Source: Borreliella garinii
Lineage (GTDB): Bacteria > Spirochaetota > Spirochaetia > JABEVK01
DNA: 44,787 bases
Direction of reading: 5' to 3'
NCBI GenBank assembly: GCA_020720765.1
Contig: DYOB01000011.1
Span: 1 to 44,787 of the forward strand
Below are positions 33,999-43,616 of this stretch, in pieces (the first letter of the stretch is position 1; every line of letters starts with the position of its first letter). The position numbers were made by a program, and so were the translations under genes. The notes beneath the pieces were generated by a model. That model ran no database searches. It worked only from the letters and a program-made list of their open reading frames with translations, and was not told the DNA's origin.

Positions 33999-34658
33999 TC
34001 AATCCAACTTTTTTATTTCGTCGCGAATTCTTGCCGCATCCTCGTATAATTCCTGATCAACAAAGAATTTGAGTTTCTTTTCGAGCTCTTGCCTGGATTT
34101 AGGGTCTTCATGGACAATCTGCGCACCTTCCATAGCGTCGACAAATTCAGCCAGGCTTTCTTCAGAATCTTCAACTATTCCTGCAATCCCTTGGTTTAGG
34201 CCTTTAAGAAACTCGTCTTCTTGATCCTCACCTGAGCTGATAGGTGGCGCCCCCTTCACCGAACTCGTTGAAATTCCCGCTTCTTCGATGATGGATTCCT
34301 CTATATAAACCTGACAATTGGCCCTCACCGCCAGGGCTAAGGCGTCGCTAGGCCTGGCATCGAGAGTCGTCCGCTGACCGTCGTGGGAGATGAGAACGTT
34401 CGCAAAAAAAGTGCCCTCGGTCAAAGTATGAATTTCAACCTGAAGGATTTCTCCCCCCATAGTTCTGATAGCGTTAAGCATAAGATCATGGGACATAGGC
34501 CGTGGAATATCGACCTCCCCCATACCTAAAAGTATGTTTTGTGCCTCAAGGGCACCGATAAAAATAGGAACCGCCAGGTTTCCCCCAACGGGTCTGATAA
34601 GAACAGCGTTGCCTTTTTCGGTTCGGGCTATGGTCCAAACCTCGGCTGTAACAAACAT
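33999..34658 (-). CDS. Bifunctional nuclease-family (DUF151) protein with UvrB/C motif
   Basis: 219 residues. The first 130 form the BFN/DUF151 domain, with LIRPVGGNLAVPIFIGALEAQ and the diagnostic DARPSDALALAVRANC. The end (about 185-219, DPKSRQELEKKLKFFVDQEL and EDAARIRDEIKKL) is a UvrB/UvrC-binding helix pair. The start is taken at ATG 34658 because AAGGGG lies eight bases upstream; GTG 34667 would overlap the upstream stop as GTGA but leave no spacing. Related proteins have DNase/RNase activity or act in stress responses. Confidence 0.88.
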   Translation of the reverse strand: MFVTAEVWTIARTEKGNAVLIRPVGGNLAVPIFIGALEAQNILLGMGEVDIPRPMSHDLMLNAIRTMGGEILQVEIHTLTEGTFFANVLISHDGQRTTLDARPSDALALAVRANCQVYIEESIIEEAGISTSSVKGAPPISSGEDQEDEFLKGLNQGIAGIVEDSEESLAEFVDAMEGAQIVHEDPKSRQELEKKLKFFVDQELYEDAARIRDEIKKLD

Positions 34659-34663
34659 GAACT

Positions 34664-34861
34664 TCACCCCTTCTGAGATGCAAGATACTTAATTAAGGAC
34701 TCAAACTCAATGTATTTTAATGAAATCGCAATTTCGCCGAAAAGTCTTTTATCGCCATCCTTCTGGAGCAGAATAACATGATCCGCCTGCTCCTTTGTGA
34801 GAGAACCAATCCTTACTAGACCATCGCCTATCTTTTCCTGAAATGCTTTATCATTGGGCAT
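34664..34861 (-). CDS. Small protein resembling a T2SS-E N-terminal helix domain
   Basis: 65 residues from ATG 34861 (AAGG nine bases upstream); ATG 34870 is three codons earlier but lacks spacing. The pattern GDGLVRIGSLTKEQADHVILLQ, then RLFGEIAISLKYIEFESLIKYL, resembles the LGELLVEEG-LIT-EEQL module at the start of secretion ATPases and of some small regulatory proteins. It immediately precedes the BFN gene and may be translated with it. Function unknown. Confidence 0.65.
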   Translation of the reverse strand: MPNDKAFQEKIGDGLVRIGSLTKEQADHVILLQKDGDKRLFGEIAISLKYIEFESLIKYLASQKG

Positions 34862-34906
34862 ATTCTCCATCCTTATTATCCATGATAAGGGATAATAAAA
34901 AGCATT

Positions 34907-36136
34907 TCAAACTTGAGAAATACCAATATTTCTTTGAATGAGGGCTTTAAGCTGAGAATCTTCGAAAAACAAACCCGCTAAACCTTGTTCCTGCGCTGCT
35001 TTTGCGCTGGCCAAGGCGACAGAATAGGCAACTCTTGGGTTAAAGGCCCTGGGAATAACGATATTCTCCTCGAGTTCCTCTCCTGTTACAAGGGAAGCGA
35101 GAGCCAACGAGGCGGCAGACATCATCCTTTCGCTTATTCTACTTGCTCTAACATCGAGTGCACCACGGAAAAGCCCAGGGAAAGCCAAAACATTATTAAT
35201 TTGGTTCCGGACATCCGATCTTCCGAAAGCCAAGATTTTCGCCTTTGTCATCATGGCTTGCTCGGGTAAAATTTCCGGGGTTGGGTTGGCCAGGGCAAAA
35301 ATAACTGGGTTATCTCCCATGCTTTGGATCATTTCCAGGGTTAAAACACCCGGCCCGCTGACTCCTATAAAAATATCCGCCCTGAAAAGAGCCTCTTTGA
35401 GTTGACCCTTGAAGTTTTCAGGGTTTGTTTTAAGTGCCAATTGCAGATGATGGGGCGAAATCAAGGGATCTTCTGCATTGAGGATTCCAGCCTTATCACA
35501 TATTATTAGGTTACTGAATCCGTATTCCAGGAGAGCAATCGCTATAGCGTTTCCGGCTGCGCCCGCTCCATTGAGAACTATCCGCGTATTGAGGGGCGAT
35601 TTATTTAGAATCTTTAGAGCGTTGATAATACCAGCTAAAACAACAACTGCAGTTCCATGCTGGTCGTCGTGAAAGACAGGGATATTCAGGCGTTCCTGGA
35701 GACGGGTTTCCACCTCGAAACACCTCGGCGCACTGATATCTTCAAGATTGATACCGCCGAAACTTGGTGCAAGGGCCGCGCAGATTTCCACGATTTTTTC
35801 TGGGTCCGTGGTGCCAAGGACTAGGGGGACGGCGTGGATCCCTGCGAATTGCTGAAAAAGAAGGGCCTTTCCTTCCATAACAGGAAGTCCGGCCGAGGGT
35901 CCGATATTGCCTAACCCTAGAACAGCCGTTCCATCGCTGATAACTGCGACGGTATTCCCGATACCCGTCAACTCCCATACCTGACTGGGGTCCTCTACGA
36001 CCAACCTGCAAGCCTCTGCAACCCCCGGGGTATAAAGGAGCGATAAATCTTCGGGGGTTTTAACTTCCTTAGATGCATGTACCCGGATTTTTCCTTTCAG
36101 TTTTCTATGAAGAGCTATGGCTGGCGTTTCCTGCAT
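34907..36136 (-). CDS. NAD(P)-dependent malic enzyme
   Basis: 409 residues. Decarboxylates malate to pyruvate, making NAD(P)H. Catalytic Tyr in [12 protein letters not shown], Lys in [14 protein letters not shown], metal ligands in [15 protein letters not shown] and [11 protein letters not shown], and an NAD(P) loop near [13 protein letters not shown] are all present. The protein ends without the phosphotransacetylase domain found in MaeB, so it is the short form. The ATG shares one base with the preceding TGA. Whether it uses NAD or NADP cannot be settled. Confidence 0.94.
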   Translation of the reverse strand: MQETPAIALHRKLKGKIRVHASKEVKTPEDLSLLYTPGVAEACRLVVEDPSQVWELTGIGNTVAVISDGTAVLGLGNIGPSAGLPVMEGKALLFQQFAGIHAVPLVLGTTDPEKIVEICAALAPSFGGINLEDISAPRCFEVETRLQERLNIPVFHDDQHGTAVVVLAGIINALKILNKSPLNTRIVLNGAGAAGNAIAIALLEYGFSNLIICDKAGILNAEDPLISPHHLQLALKTNPENFKGQLKEALFRADIFIGVSGPGVLTLEMIQSMGDNPVIFALANPTPEILPEQAMMTKAKILAFGRSDVRNQINNVLAFPGLFRGALDVRASRISERMMSAASLALASLVTGEELEENIVIPRAFNPRVAYSVALASAKAAQEQGLAGLFFEDSQLKALIQRNIGISQV

Positions 36137-37173
36137 CAGTTGGCAACCGTCACTTGGTTGCGCCCGTGTTCCTTAGATCTATACAAGGCTTGATCCGCTC
36201 TTTCAATAAAATGCCTTTCGGTAAGGTCTTTTGACGTATTGTATTGGGCGACACCGAGGGAAATGGTCACCGGAAAGAGCTGACCTTCGATACCTGTGGG
36301 GTTCTCAGCGATATTCCTGCGGATCCTTTCCGCGACGACCTTCGCAAGGGAAATATTGGCATCCGGGAGAAGGACAATAAATTCTTCTCCACCGTATCTG
36401 GCCGCTATATCGACCTGGCGGACGGTCTCCTGGATAAGTCTTGCTACCTTTTTCAGAACTTCGTCCCCTGTAAGGTGACCGTATGTGTCGTTAAGTACTT
36501 TAAAGTGGTCGATATCGATCATAACAATGCTGAGGTCGCTTTCGGGGGAGAACTCCATCTTTTCCCTGAGGGAATTCATAAAGAAATGCTTCATCTTCAA
36601 TTTTGTCATCATATCTGTCGTGGTCATTTCGAATAAGAAGGCATTATGGATGGCAATGGCAGCAAAGTTCGCTATATTTTCAAGGTAATCGCGATCCCTC
36701 TGGCTGAAATCCGTCCCGTCAATTTTATCTCCGAGGACCAGGAGCCCATTCACGATACCCTTAGCTTTCATGGGCACGATAATGCTCGGGGAAAGTACTT
36801 CTAAGGCTTGTACTTCATGATCAGAAGTGATAGTGTTTCGAATTTGTTCGAGGTTGTGGCACCTGCTATTTTTTGAAAGATACTCGATGAGAGGTCCTTT
36901 TTCTACGATACCGTAGTCTTCCTCGTGGGAGAGATCAAAACCCAGATAATTCCTATGCAGGGTAAAGGCTACGCTGTCGACACTTTTTTTAGAAAAGAAA
37001 CCTGCTTTAACGACGGTGAGGGAGCCCAAACAAGTGTAGAGGATACTATCTGTAAGGATATTGTAGTCAAGGGTGGAGTTAAGACTCTTACTGACGACAA
37101 GTAAATTTTTAAGATCAAAAATTTCGCGTTCCAGATCCTGTCGGCTAATAATTTTAGATCCTGGTTCAATCAT
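36136..37173 (-). CDS. GAF-GGDEF diguanylate cyclase
   Basis: 345 residues. A GAF-like sensor (about 20-180, with IVNGLLVLGDKIDGTDFSQRDRDYLENIANFAAIAIHNA) precedes a GGDEF domain. The active site is RYGGEEFIVLLP, with Glu replacing the first Asp, a functional variant. RQVD five residues before it fits the inhibitory RxxD site, so product feedback is likely. IMIDIDHFKVLNDTYGHLTGD is intact. It makes cyclic-di-GMP, presumably in response to a cytoplasmic signal. An AGGA ribosome binding site is seven bases before the ATG. Its stop overlaps the malic enzyme start. Confidence 0.94.
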   Translation of the reverse strand: MIEPGSKIISRQDLEREIFDLKNLLVVSKSLNSTLDYNILTDSILYTCLGSLTVVKAGFFSKKSVDSVAFTLHRNYLGFDLSHEEDYGIVEKGPLIEYLSKNSRCHNLEQIRNTITSDHEVQALEVLSPSIIVPMKAKGIVNGLLVLGDKIDGTDFSQRDRDYLENIANFAAIAIHNAFLFEMTTTDMMTKLKMKHFFMNSLREKMEFSPESDLSIVMIDIDHFKVLNDTYGHLTGDEVLKKVARLIQETVRQVDIAARYGGEEFIVLLPDANISLAKVVAERIRRNIAENPTGIEGQLFPVTISLGVAQYNTSKDLTERHFIERADQALYRSKEHGRNQVTVAN

Positions 37174-37224
37174 CGCTTTATCCTAATAATATCGGTACAT
37201 TGTATCAAGTGTGCACCCTTACAT

Positions 37225-37959
37225 TTATTTGAATTCATCGACAGAATTTTGAAAAAGAGTTAATCCCGTGGGCATAGATGGCGGAATTCTTCTTCTCAAG
37301 GGGTGTTGTGTTCTCTCGATAAAGGCTTCCGGGTGAGGCATCAATCCGAAAACCCTTCCCGATGGGTCGGTGATCCCAGCAATATCCAGCATCGAGCCGT
37401 TGGGGTTGTCCGAGTACACAAAAGCTATTTGGCTATTCTGCTGCATCCGGCTGAGGGTTTCCGGGTGGGCAATAAACCGCCCTTCCCCGTGGCGGATGGG
37501 TAAATCCAGAACCGATAAACCTTTTAACCAGGGTGAACCATTATCTTTTTGAACCTTTACCTGAACCCACTTGTCGATAAACCGCCCCCCGGAGTTGGGA
37601 ACCAAACTTGCTTCCGGCTTGAGAATTTTATCTGTCATTGGGAGGATACCGAGTTTCACTAGGACTTGAAAACCATTACATATACCGATAATCAACCCTT
37701 TTTGAATAAAATCAGCCAGCGGCTGGGAAAGTTGTCTTTCTAATAGCTGTGCAAAAACCCTTCCGGAACCGAGGTGATCGCCGTAACTAAACCCGCCTGG
37801 AAACGCTAGAATTTGGTAGTTTTTCAAGATTTCAGGTTTTTCGAGAATTTCTGAAACATGCAGTCTTTCTGGACTGGCTCCCACCGCTTGAAAGGCCCAC
37901 TCTAATTCGTTGTCAGCGTTGATTCCATAACCAGTGAATATGAGAACTCTAATTTTCAT
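37225..37959 (-). CDS. purQ: FGAM synthase glutaminase subunit
   Basis: Supplies ammonia from glutamine to PurL in purine synthesis step 4. It has 244 residues. The class-I amidotransferase nucleophile Cys is in GICNGFQVLVKLG, and the His-Glu pair in LMPHPEAF. PGGFSYGDHLGSGR is also typical. The start is ATG 37959, overlapping the purL stop as ATGA with AGAGG seven bases upstream; ATG 37965 is too close to that site. Confidence 0.94.
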   Translation of the reverse strand: MKIRVLIFTGYGINADNELEWAFQAVGASPERLHVSEILEKPEILKNYQILAFPGGFSYGDHLGSGRVFAQLLERQLSQPLADFIQKGLIIGICNGFQVLVKLGILPMTDKILKPEASLVPNSGGRFIDKWVQVKVQKDNGSPWLKGLSVLDLPIRHGEGRFIAHPETLSRMQQNSQIAFVYSDNPNGSMLDIAGITDPSGRVFGLMPHPEAFIERTQHPLRRRIPPSMPTGLTLFQNSVDEFK

Positions 37960-40913
37960 GACCATACCTCTTCACAAGTTCGCCAGCTTTTTAATAAAGA
38001 CTCCATGGAAATATCCAAAACGACTCGTTCAGAATCCTTGACTTCAAGGCTTGCTCTTCCGGTAGTCACACCAATTTTTAAGTGGGGTTGGCCATTCATC
38101 GATTCTTTCCATGCGTCAAGTTTTACACGTGAAACGGAGACGAGAAATCTTGAAGGGGTTTCGCTAAAGAGTATTTCTTCACTGCTTAAACCTGAAACTA
38201 AGGCAAGCTCCTCGAGTTCAATGGAAGCGCCGAGTCTGCCGCCAATACAACTTTCAGCCAGGGCAACGGCAAGTCCGCCGTCGCTGAGGTCATGAACGCT
38301 TGACAGCAAACCTTCGTTGATGGCCGCATGCATGGTTTTGTAAAGACTAAAAGCTTTTTCTGTATTCGGAAGGGGGATACCAGTTAACGATCGTTGCAAA
38401 ATACGTTCAGCCATAGATCCTGCCAAATGTCTACTGGTTTCTCCTACAAGGAAAATGACGTCTCCTTCGGAAAGAAAATCTGTATCAGGAACTTTTTCTG
38501 CATAAGGGATTTTTCCAAGCAGGGAAATCAACAGAGTCGGCCTCACCGAGATTTTCTTTCCCTCGGCCCAGGCATCGTTTTTCATAGAATCTTTACCGGA
38601 AATGATCGGTAACTGATAATCCAAACAGGCATCTTGAAGCCCTTCGTTTGCACGAACCAACTGGGCGAGTTTATATTCACCATCGGGAGTTTTCATACTT
38701 TGGACAGGGTCAGGCCAGCAAAAGTTATCGAGTACTGCTGCGAACTCTGGGTCGCCTCCGAGGGCAACATGCGCACGAAGGGCCTCGTCTACAGCGCATT
38801 GCGCCATAGCGTAGGCATCTCGGTCACCAACACGCGGACATACGCCGTGGGTGACACTTACCGCATGGGGGTGTCCCGGTGCCAACTTCAAAGCCCCTCC
38901 GTCGGAAGGACCGTCGCTCCCAATCCCAGTGAAAGGTTTTACCAAACTCCTTCCCTGGACCTCGTGGTCGTACTGCCTGATCAAAGACTCTTTTGTTCCA
39001 ACATTCGGGTCGGATAATATTTTTAGAAGAAGTTCGGAACAATCGATTATTCCGAGTGGTGTTTCGTCAAAAACTGGCGGGCTCCAAACGGCTTTGAGTT
39101 TCATGGTCGGCAAACCCTCATGAAGGAATCCCATATCCATCAAACCGACAAGCGTTCCCCCGTCTAGAAGCTCAACTTTACCAGAATCTGTAAAGGTTCC
39201 TATGACCGTCGCCTCTACGCCACGTCTTATGGCAAGGCTGGAAAAGTCATTCCAGAGTTCAGGGCGGACAGAGAAACTCATCCTCTCCTGGGACTCGCTG
39301 ATCCAGATTTCCCAACTCGCAAGCCCGGGATATTTTAGGGGGCATTTTTCTAGGTCCACCCTGATTCCTCCGCTGGACTGGGCCATTTCACCAAGACTAC
39401 TTGAAAGACCCCCAGCACCGTTGTCGGTCAGGGACTCGAAAAGACCGAGGTCCCTGGCTTCGAGAAGAAAGTCGGTCATGATTTTTTGGATGATGGGGTC
39501 GCCAATCTGCACAGCAGAGGTTGGGCTGGAATCATCGAGTGCAAGGCTTGAGAACGTCGCCCCGTGGATACCGTCTTTTCCTATCCTCCCCCCGCACATC
39601 ACCGCAAGACTTCCGGGAGTCACGGATTTTTCCCAAGAATTTTTCCCAAGTATGGTGTGCGGAAGTATCCCTCCAGTCCCGCAAAAAACTAGAGGCTTGC
39701 CTAAGTACGAGTCATCGAAGAGAAATGCCCCCGAAACCGTCGGGATGCCGGAATGGTTTCCACCGTCGACAATACCTTTATGCACTCCTTCCAAAACCCG
39801 TAACGGCGGCAACAATCCCTTGGGGACATTTTCTGGAAGAGTTTCAGGGGGTCCGAAGCAGAGTACATTTGTGTTCCAAATAGGCTTTGCGCCAAGACCG
39901 GTTCCCAAAATATCCCTATTGACACCTACTATTCCAGTTATGGCGCCACCGTAGGGATCGAGCGCTGAAGGGCTGTTATGAGTCTCAACTTTAAAACACA
40001 CAAGGTTCTCGTCATCAAGAGCGATGACACCGCTGTTATCCGTAAAAACGGAGCGTAAAAACGGGCGCAAAGGCTCTAGGAGTTTCGTCGTGTTTTTAAT
40101 GTATGTTTTATACAAAGAGCTTATCTTTTTCAATTCACCTGTTTGTGTTTGATGGTACTCAATATCAGCCTGGAAGATCTTATGCTTGCAGTGTTCGCTC
40201 CAAGTCTGGGCCAGCATTTCAAGTTCCACATCGGTGGGTTCGATACCCAAACCTTTGGACTTTCGTTCTTCCTGAACCTTTGGGTCCCTATAGTAATTTT
40301 GAATGGCCTTCATCTCTTCACCGCTCAAGGCTAGAAGACGTTTCGAGCTCAATTCTTCAAGAGCAGAAAACTCAAGATTCGTCAATGGAATCAATTCGAC
40401 TTGGGGTTTTATGAAAACCTTCGGGGGCGGCGTTTCAGTCATCCAAAGAGCTGAGTCAGGAAAAATAAGCCTTGCTTCTTGGATCAAAGGATTAAAGAAC
40501 ATCAATGAAATCTCTTTGGCGTCTTGGTAACTGGGTTGTTTTTCAAAGGAAAAAAGATAGAGGGTAGCAGGTACGACCATACCGGACCGTGGTCTCCCGG
40601 ATGCAAGTTTTAAAGCCTGGCTTGCGGTTAATGCCGTCGGGTCTGTAACACCGGGTTTAAATGAAATTTCAACCGCTAGATTCCACCCCGGTAAAAGCGA
40701 ATCTGCACCGGGCTCGTAGAAACTGCGCTGGGCTATAGGATCGCACAGAACTTTTAGAGCCAAGTCTTGACTTAATCCTTCCCATTCTGAAATCAAGTAG
40801 ACGTCGCCTACCCGAATATGGCCGGGATGAAAGTTGGCGTGTTGAAAATGCTGTTGAATCCGTCGAATCCGAGAGTCGGATTCGGCAGGGAAAAAAAATA
40901 CCTCAAGTCGCAT
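37956..40913 (-). CDS. purL: FGAM synthase, large-type PurL without glutaminase domain
   Basis: 985 residues from ATG 40913, preceded by GGAGG four bases away; ATG 40970 has no such site. N-terminal residues 1-150 form the PurS-like part (EVFFFPAESDSRIRRI), then the linker and catalytic domain with MLAQTWSEHCKHKIF, VETHNSPSALDPYGGAITG and LGAKPIW, and a second half with GGLSSSLGEMAQSSGG and DLSDGGLAVAL. Small PurL proteins are about 740 residues and need PurS; large ones (about 1300) carry glutaminase at the C-terminus. Here the glutaminase is the next gene, so this is a split large enzyme. Confidence 0.94.
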   Translation of the reverse strand: MRLEVFFFPAESDSRIRRIQQHFQHANFHPGHIRVGDVYLISEWEGLSQDLALKVLCDPIAQRSFYEPGADSLLPGWNLAVEISFKPGVTDPTALTASQALKLASGRPRSGMVVPATLYLFSFEKQPSYQDAKEISLMFFNPLIQEARLIFPDSALWMTETPPPKVFIKPQVELIPLTNLEFSALEELSSKRLLALSGEEMKAIQNYYRDPKVQEERKSKGLGIEPTDVELEMLAQTWSEHCKHKIFQADIEYHQTQTGELKKISSLYKTYIKNTTKLLEPLRPFLRSVFTDNSGVIALDDENLVCFKVETHNSPSALDPYGGAITGIVGVNRDILGTGLGAKPIWNTNVLCFGPPETLPENVPKGLLPPLRVLEGVHKGIVDGGNHSGIPTVSGAFLFDDSYLGKPLVFCGTGGILPHTILGKNSWEKSVTPGSLAVMCGGRIGKDGIHGATFSSLALDDSSPTSAVQIGDPIIQKIMTDFLLEARDLGLFESLTDNGAGGLSSSLGEMAQSSGGIRVDLEKCPLKYPGLASWEIWISESQERMSFSVRPELWNDFSSLAIRRGVEATVIGTFTDSGKVELLDGGTLVGLMDMGFLHEGLPTMKLKAVWSPPVFDETPLGIIDCSELLLKILSDPNVGTKESLIRQYDHEVQGRSLVKPFTGIGSDGPSDGGALKLAPGHPHAVSVTHGVCPRVGDRDAYAMAQCAVDEALRAHVALGGDPEFAAVLDNFCWPDPVQSMKTPDGEYKLAQLVRANEGLQDACLDYQLPIISGKDSMKNDAWAEGKKISVRPTLLISLLGKIPYAEKVPDTDFLSEGDVIFLVGETSRHLAGSMAERILQRSLTGIPLPNTEKAFSLYKTMHAAINEGLLSSVHDLSDGGLAVALAESCIGGRLGASIELEELALVSGLSSEEILFSETPSRFLVSVSRVKLDAWKESMNGQPHLKIGVTTGRASLEVKDSERVVLDISMESLLKSWRTCEEVWS

Positions 40914-40934
40914 GAAGCCTCCGGAGTGAAAACC

Positions 40935-40964
40935 ATCATAAATGTAAAATGAAGTTTTCTGCAA
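40935..40964 (-). promoter_or_regulatory. Promoter of the purL-purQ operon
   Basis: On the minus strand: TTGCAG (40964-40959, 4 of 6), an 18-base spacer and TATGAT (40940-40935, 5 of 6). Transcription would begin near 40928, upstream of the chosen purL ATG (40913) and downstream of the longer alternative start, so it supports the shorter protein. No purine riboswitch structure was seen in the short leader. Confidence 0.55.
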
Positions 40965-40988
40965 GGGCATAAGTTCCGATAAAGAAGT

Positions 40989-41906
40989 ATGAAAGTTCTA
41001 TTCCAACTTATAGGGATCATGCTTCTTTTACACCCTGTCTGGGGACAGGTCCCTACAATTCGGGAGGCTGAGGCAGAAAACTACCTTCAGGAAATCTATA
41101 AATATTTAGGCAGTCCCGGCGGTGAGGAATTGGAACGCCGATTAGGAATGGATAATACCCGAATGATCTACCAAGGAATCATAGACGGCCACTGGACAAG
41201 CGAGGAAGCAAACACACTCCTGGTGGAGATTCTCCTTGAAAGGGGAACCCTCCCCGTAGGCAGTTTCTTACCGGATTTCATTGTGAAAGGGATACAAGCA
41301 CAACCGAAAATAACTTCCTTGCCTATGACCATTTCCACTGAACCTTTCGTTGAAACACCTCAGAAAAGAACAGAAACACCTTATCAAAACACCAACCCTC
41401 TGATACGTGTGCCAGAGACTCCGGTCACTGAAATTCCCCAAGTTCAAATGCCCCCAGCCAATTCGAACACTATAACGCAACCCTCTACAAGCCCTGGTGG
41501 AACCCAGAGTCAAAGGACTCTCCCAGCCAGGGTTTATACCGATGAAGATTTTGAAAAATTTATTGGTCCCATAGGTATTTATACAAACGGCGGTTCACGG
41601 GGCCAAAGGCCGCAGGAAATATTCAGCGGGGAGCAACTTATGGCAGGGGTAAGAGGGATTCTCAGTAACAGAGGCACCCTTCCCCAGAACAACAGGACAA
41701 ACCCAGGCATCGCTGCTATTCAAATTCTTTTGCTGGCGGCAGAAATTGACCTAGGGGAGGAACTTCTCGATGGTTTTGCAGGAATAGACCGTAGGACAGA
41801 AACCACCCTCAAAGTTTTTCAACAGCGGGAAGGTCTTCCCCCTAACGGTCTATTAACCCGAGAAACCTGGGAGTCTCTTTTACGAAGAGCTTTTCGCCCG
41901 AGATAA
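40989..41906 (+). CDS. Exported protein with a C-terminal peptidoglycan-binding domain
   Basis: 305 residues. A signal peptide at 1-20 (LFQLIGIMLLLHPVWGQ) is followed by a helical region (about 22-90), a long Pro/Thr/Gln-rich linker (about 105-180, with many PETPV and TPYQ-like stretches) and, from about 235, a PG_binding_1 domain (IAAIQILLLAAEIDLGEELLDG, then TLKVFQQREGLPPNGLLTRETW). It is probably held at the cell wall in the periplasm. No catalytic domain is apparent. Its 3' end overlaps the end of leuA by 27 bases, convergently. Confidence 0.85.
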   Translation: MKVLFQLIGIMLLLHPVWGQVPTIREAEAENYLQEIYKYLGSPGGEELERRLGMDNTRMIYQGIIDGHWTSEEANTLLVEILLERGTLPVGSFLPDFIVKGIQAQPKITSLPMTISTEPFVETPQKRTETPYQNTNPLIRVPETPVTEIPQVQMPPANSNTITQPSTSPGGTQSQRTLPARVYTDEDFEKFIGPIGIYTNGGSRGQRPQEIFSGEQLMAGVRGILSNRGTLPQNNRTNPGIAAIQILLLAAEIDLGEELLDGFAGIDRRTETTLKVFQQREGLPPNGLLTRETWESLLRRAFRPR

Positions 41907-43565
41907 TACAGCAGCCTGGGCCCTGTTCACCGCGCAGATAAGCGCTTCGATACCGGCCTCAGTAATACTTTCACTGATAGCACAGCCCCAGGCTTTTAAC
42001 CCATCCTTCCTCGAAACCAGGACAAAGGCTGCTGCACGGCTTTCACTTCCTGTTGTCACAGCGTTTTCATGGAAATCCGTTACCTTGAAATCACCAAACC
42101 CGAGCTGCCTGAAAGCTGACGCAAAAGCGTCAATAGGCCCGTGTCCGTCGCTTTTCAGGGTTTGAGGGTTTCCGTCGATGGTGATTTCAGCTTCACACCG
42201 GGTTAAATGGCTGTCCTTTGAAATAGTTTCCCCGGAAAAACTGACGAGTTTAATCGGTTTTTCTTTGCTCAGATATTCACTTTCAAAGATTCCCCAGATT
42301 TCTTCCGCAGAAAGCTCTTTTCCTTTTCTATCAGCGTAGGTGTTCACAAGCATCCCAACTTCAGGGTGCATGGACTTAGGAATATCCAAGCCGAATTTTT
42401 CTTTGAGGATGTAGGCTACCCCACCCTTTCCGCTCTGAGCGTTGATCCGTATTACAGCTTCGTAAGTTCTCCCCAGGTCTAAAGGATCGACAGGAAGGTA
42501 GGGAACATCCCAGAGAGCATCAGGGTCTCCCTTTTGTGTTCGATAGTCCAAGCCTTTCTTGATGGCGTCCTGGTGGCTGCCTGAAAAAGCTGTGAAGACA
42601 AGCTCACCGGCGTAAGGATGCCTCTGATGGACGCTCATCTCGGTGAAATCCTCGTATTTGCTGACCAGATCGGGAAGGTTCGTAAAGTCCAGTCCAGTTT
42701 CAATCCCCTGCGAATACATGTTTAAAGCCATGGTGACAATGTCGAGGTTTCCCGTCCTCTCGCCATTGCCGAACAAGGTTCCTTCTACCCTTTGAGCCCC
42801 TGCCAAAAGTCCGAGTTCTCCGGCTGCAAGACCTGTTCCACGGTCATTATGCGTATGAAGGGAAAGTGTAACCTTAGAACGGTGGGATAGGTTGCGGCCG
42901 AACCATTCTATCTGATCCGCATGTATATTCGGGGTTGAAACCTCAACCGTTGCAGGTAAATTAAAAATAATATCCTTGTCATAACCCCAGGTCTCATGAA
43001 CAGCCTCACAGACCTCCAGCGCATACTCTAATTCTGTTTGTGTAAAGCTTTCGGGTGAGTACTCGAGGATAAAATTGGCTCCGGGTACGGAAGCTATACC
43101 TCTTTTCACCATTTCAACCCCTTCAATAGCCATCTTTTTCACCTCGGCTTTATCAAGGTTAAAGGTATATTTTCTATGGGCGGGCGAGGTGCTGCTGTAG
43201 AGGTGGAATATGACATTTTTTGCACCCTGTACCGATTCAAAAGTTCTGTCTACAAGGTGCTGCCTCGCTTGACAGAGAACTTGGACCAGAACGTCTTCGG
43301 GAATCCGGCCTTCCTCGATCAGCCTGCGCATAAAATCAAATTCGATCTGGGACGCAGAGGGAAACCCTATCTCTATCTCCTTAAAACCCAGCTCTACGAG
43401 AAGATCGAACATTTCGAGTTTCTGCGCGACGCTCATGGGGTTGATAAGGGCCTGGTTTCCATCTCTGAGATCGACCGATACCCACCTGGGTGCATGATCG
43501 AGCACTTTATCCGGCCAGGTACGGTTTTCAATCCTAACAGGTGGGAATAGCTTGTATTTATTCAT
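41880..43565 (-). CDS. leuA: 2-isopropylmalate synthase
   Basis: First step of leucine synthesis, condensing acetyl-CoA with 2-oxoisovalerate. At 561 residues it is the longer (LeuA type 2) form. Signatures: WVSVDLRDGNQALINPM (metal-binding Asp), FKEIEIGFPSASQ, LSLHTHNDRGTGLAAGELGLLAGAQRVEGTLFGNGERTGN (the His-x-His pair) and a C-terminal regulatory domain with DGHGPIDAFASAF. That domain normally gives feedback inhibition by leucine. A TAGGAG ribosome binding site precedes the ATG. The 51-base gap upstream is too short for a T-box. Confidence 0.95.
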   Translation of the reverse strand: MNKYKLFPPVRIENRTWPDKVLDHAPRWVSVDLRDGNQALINPMSVAQKLEMFDLLVELGFKEIEIGFPSASQIEFDFMRRLIEEGRIPEDVLVQVLCQARQHLVDRTFESVQGAKNVIFHLYSSTSPAHRKYTFNLDKAEVKKMAIEGVEMVKRGIASVPGANFILEYSPESFTQTELEYALEVCEAVHETWGYDKDIIFNLPATVEVSTPNIHADQIEWFGRNLSHRSKVTLSLHTHNDRGTGLAAGELGLLAGAQRVEGTLFGNGERTGNLDIVTMALNMYSQGIETGLDFTNLPDLVSKYEDFTEMSVHQRHPYAGELVFTAFSGSHQDAIKKGLDYRTQKGDPDALWDVPYLPVDPLDLGRTYEAVIRINAQSGKGGVAYILKEKFGLDIPKSMHPEVGMLVNTYADRKGKELSAEEIWGIFESEYLSKEKPIKLVSFSGETISKDSHLTRCEAEITIDGNPQTLKSDGHGPIDAFASAFRQLGFGDFKVTDFHENAVTTGSESRAAAFVLVSRKDGLKAWGCAISESITEAGIEALICAVNRAQAAVLSRAKSSS

Positions 43566-43616
43566 TGCTAAACTCCTACTCAGAGATTAACCTTTCTTTC
43601 CCGCGCCGTCAATGCG

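Noticed and set aside
38634-39954. Long plus-strand frames across purL
   Set aside because: Antisense shadows of a strongly conserved gene; low-complexity Ser/Pro composition typical of reversed frames.
43566-43616. T-box or leader attenuator before leuA
   Set aside because: Only 51 bases, with no specifier-loop or antiterminator sequence.
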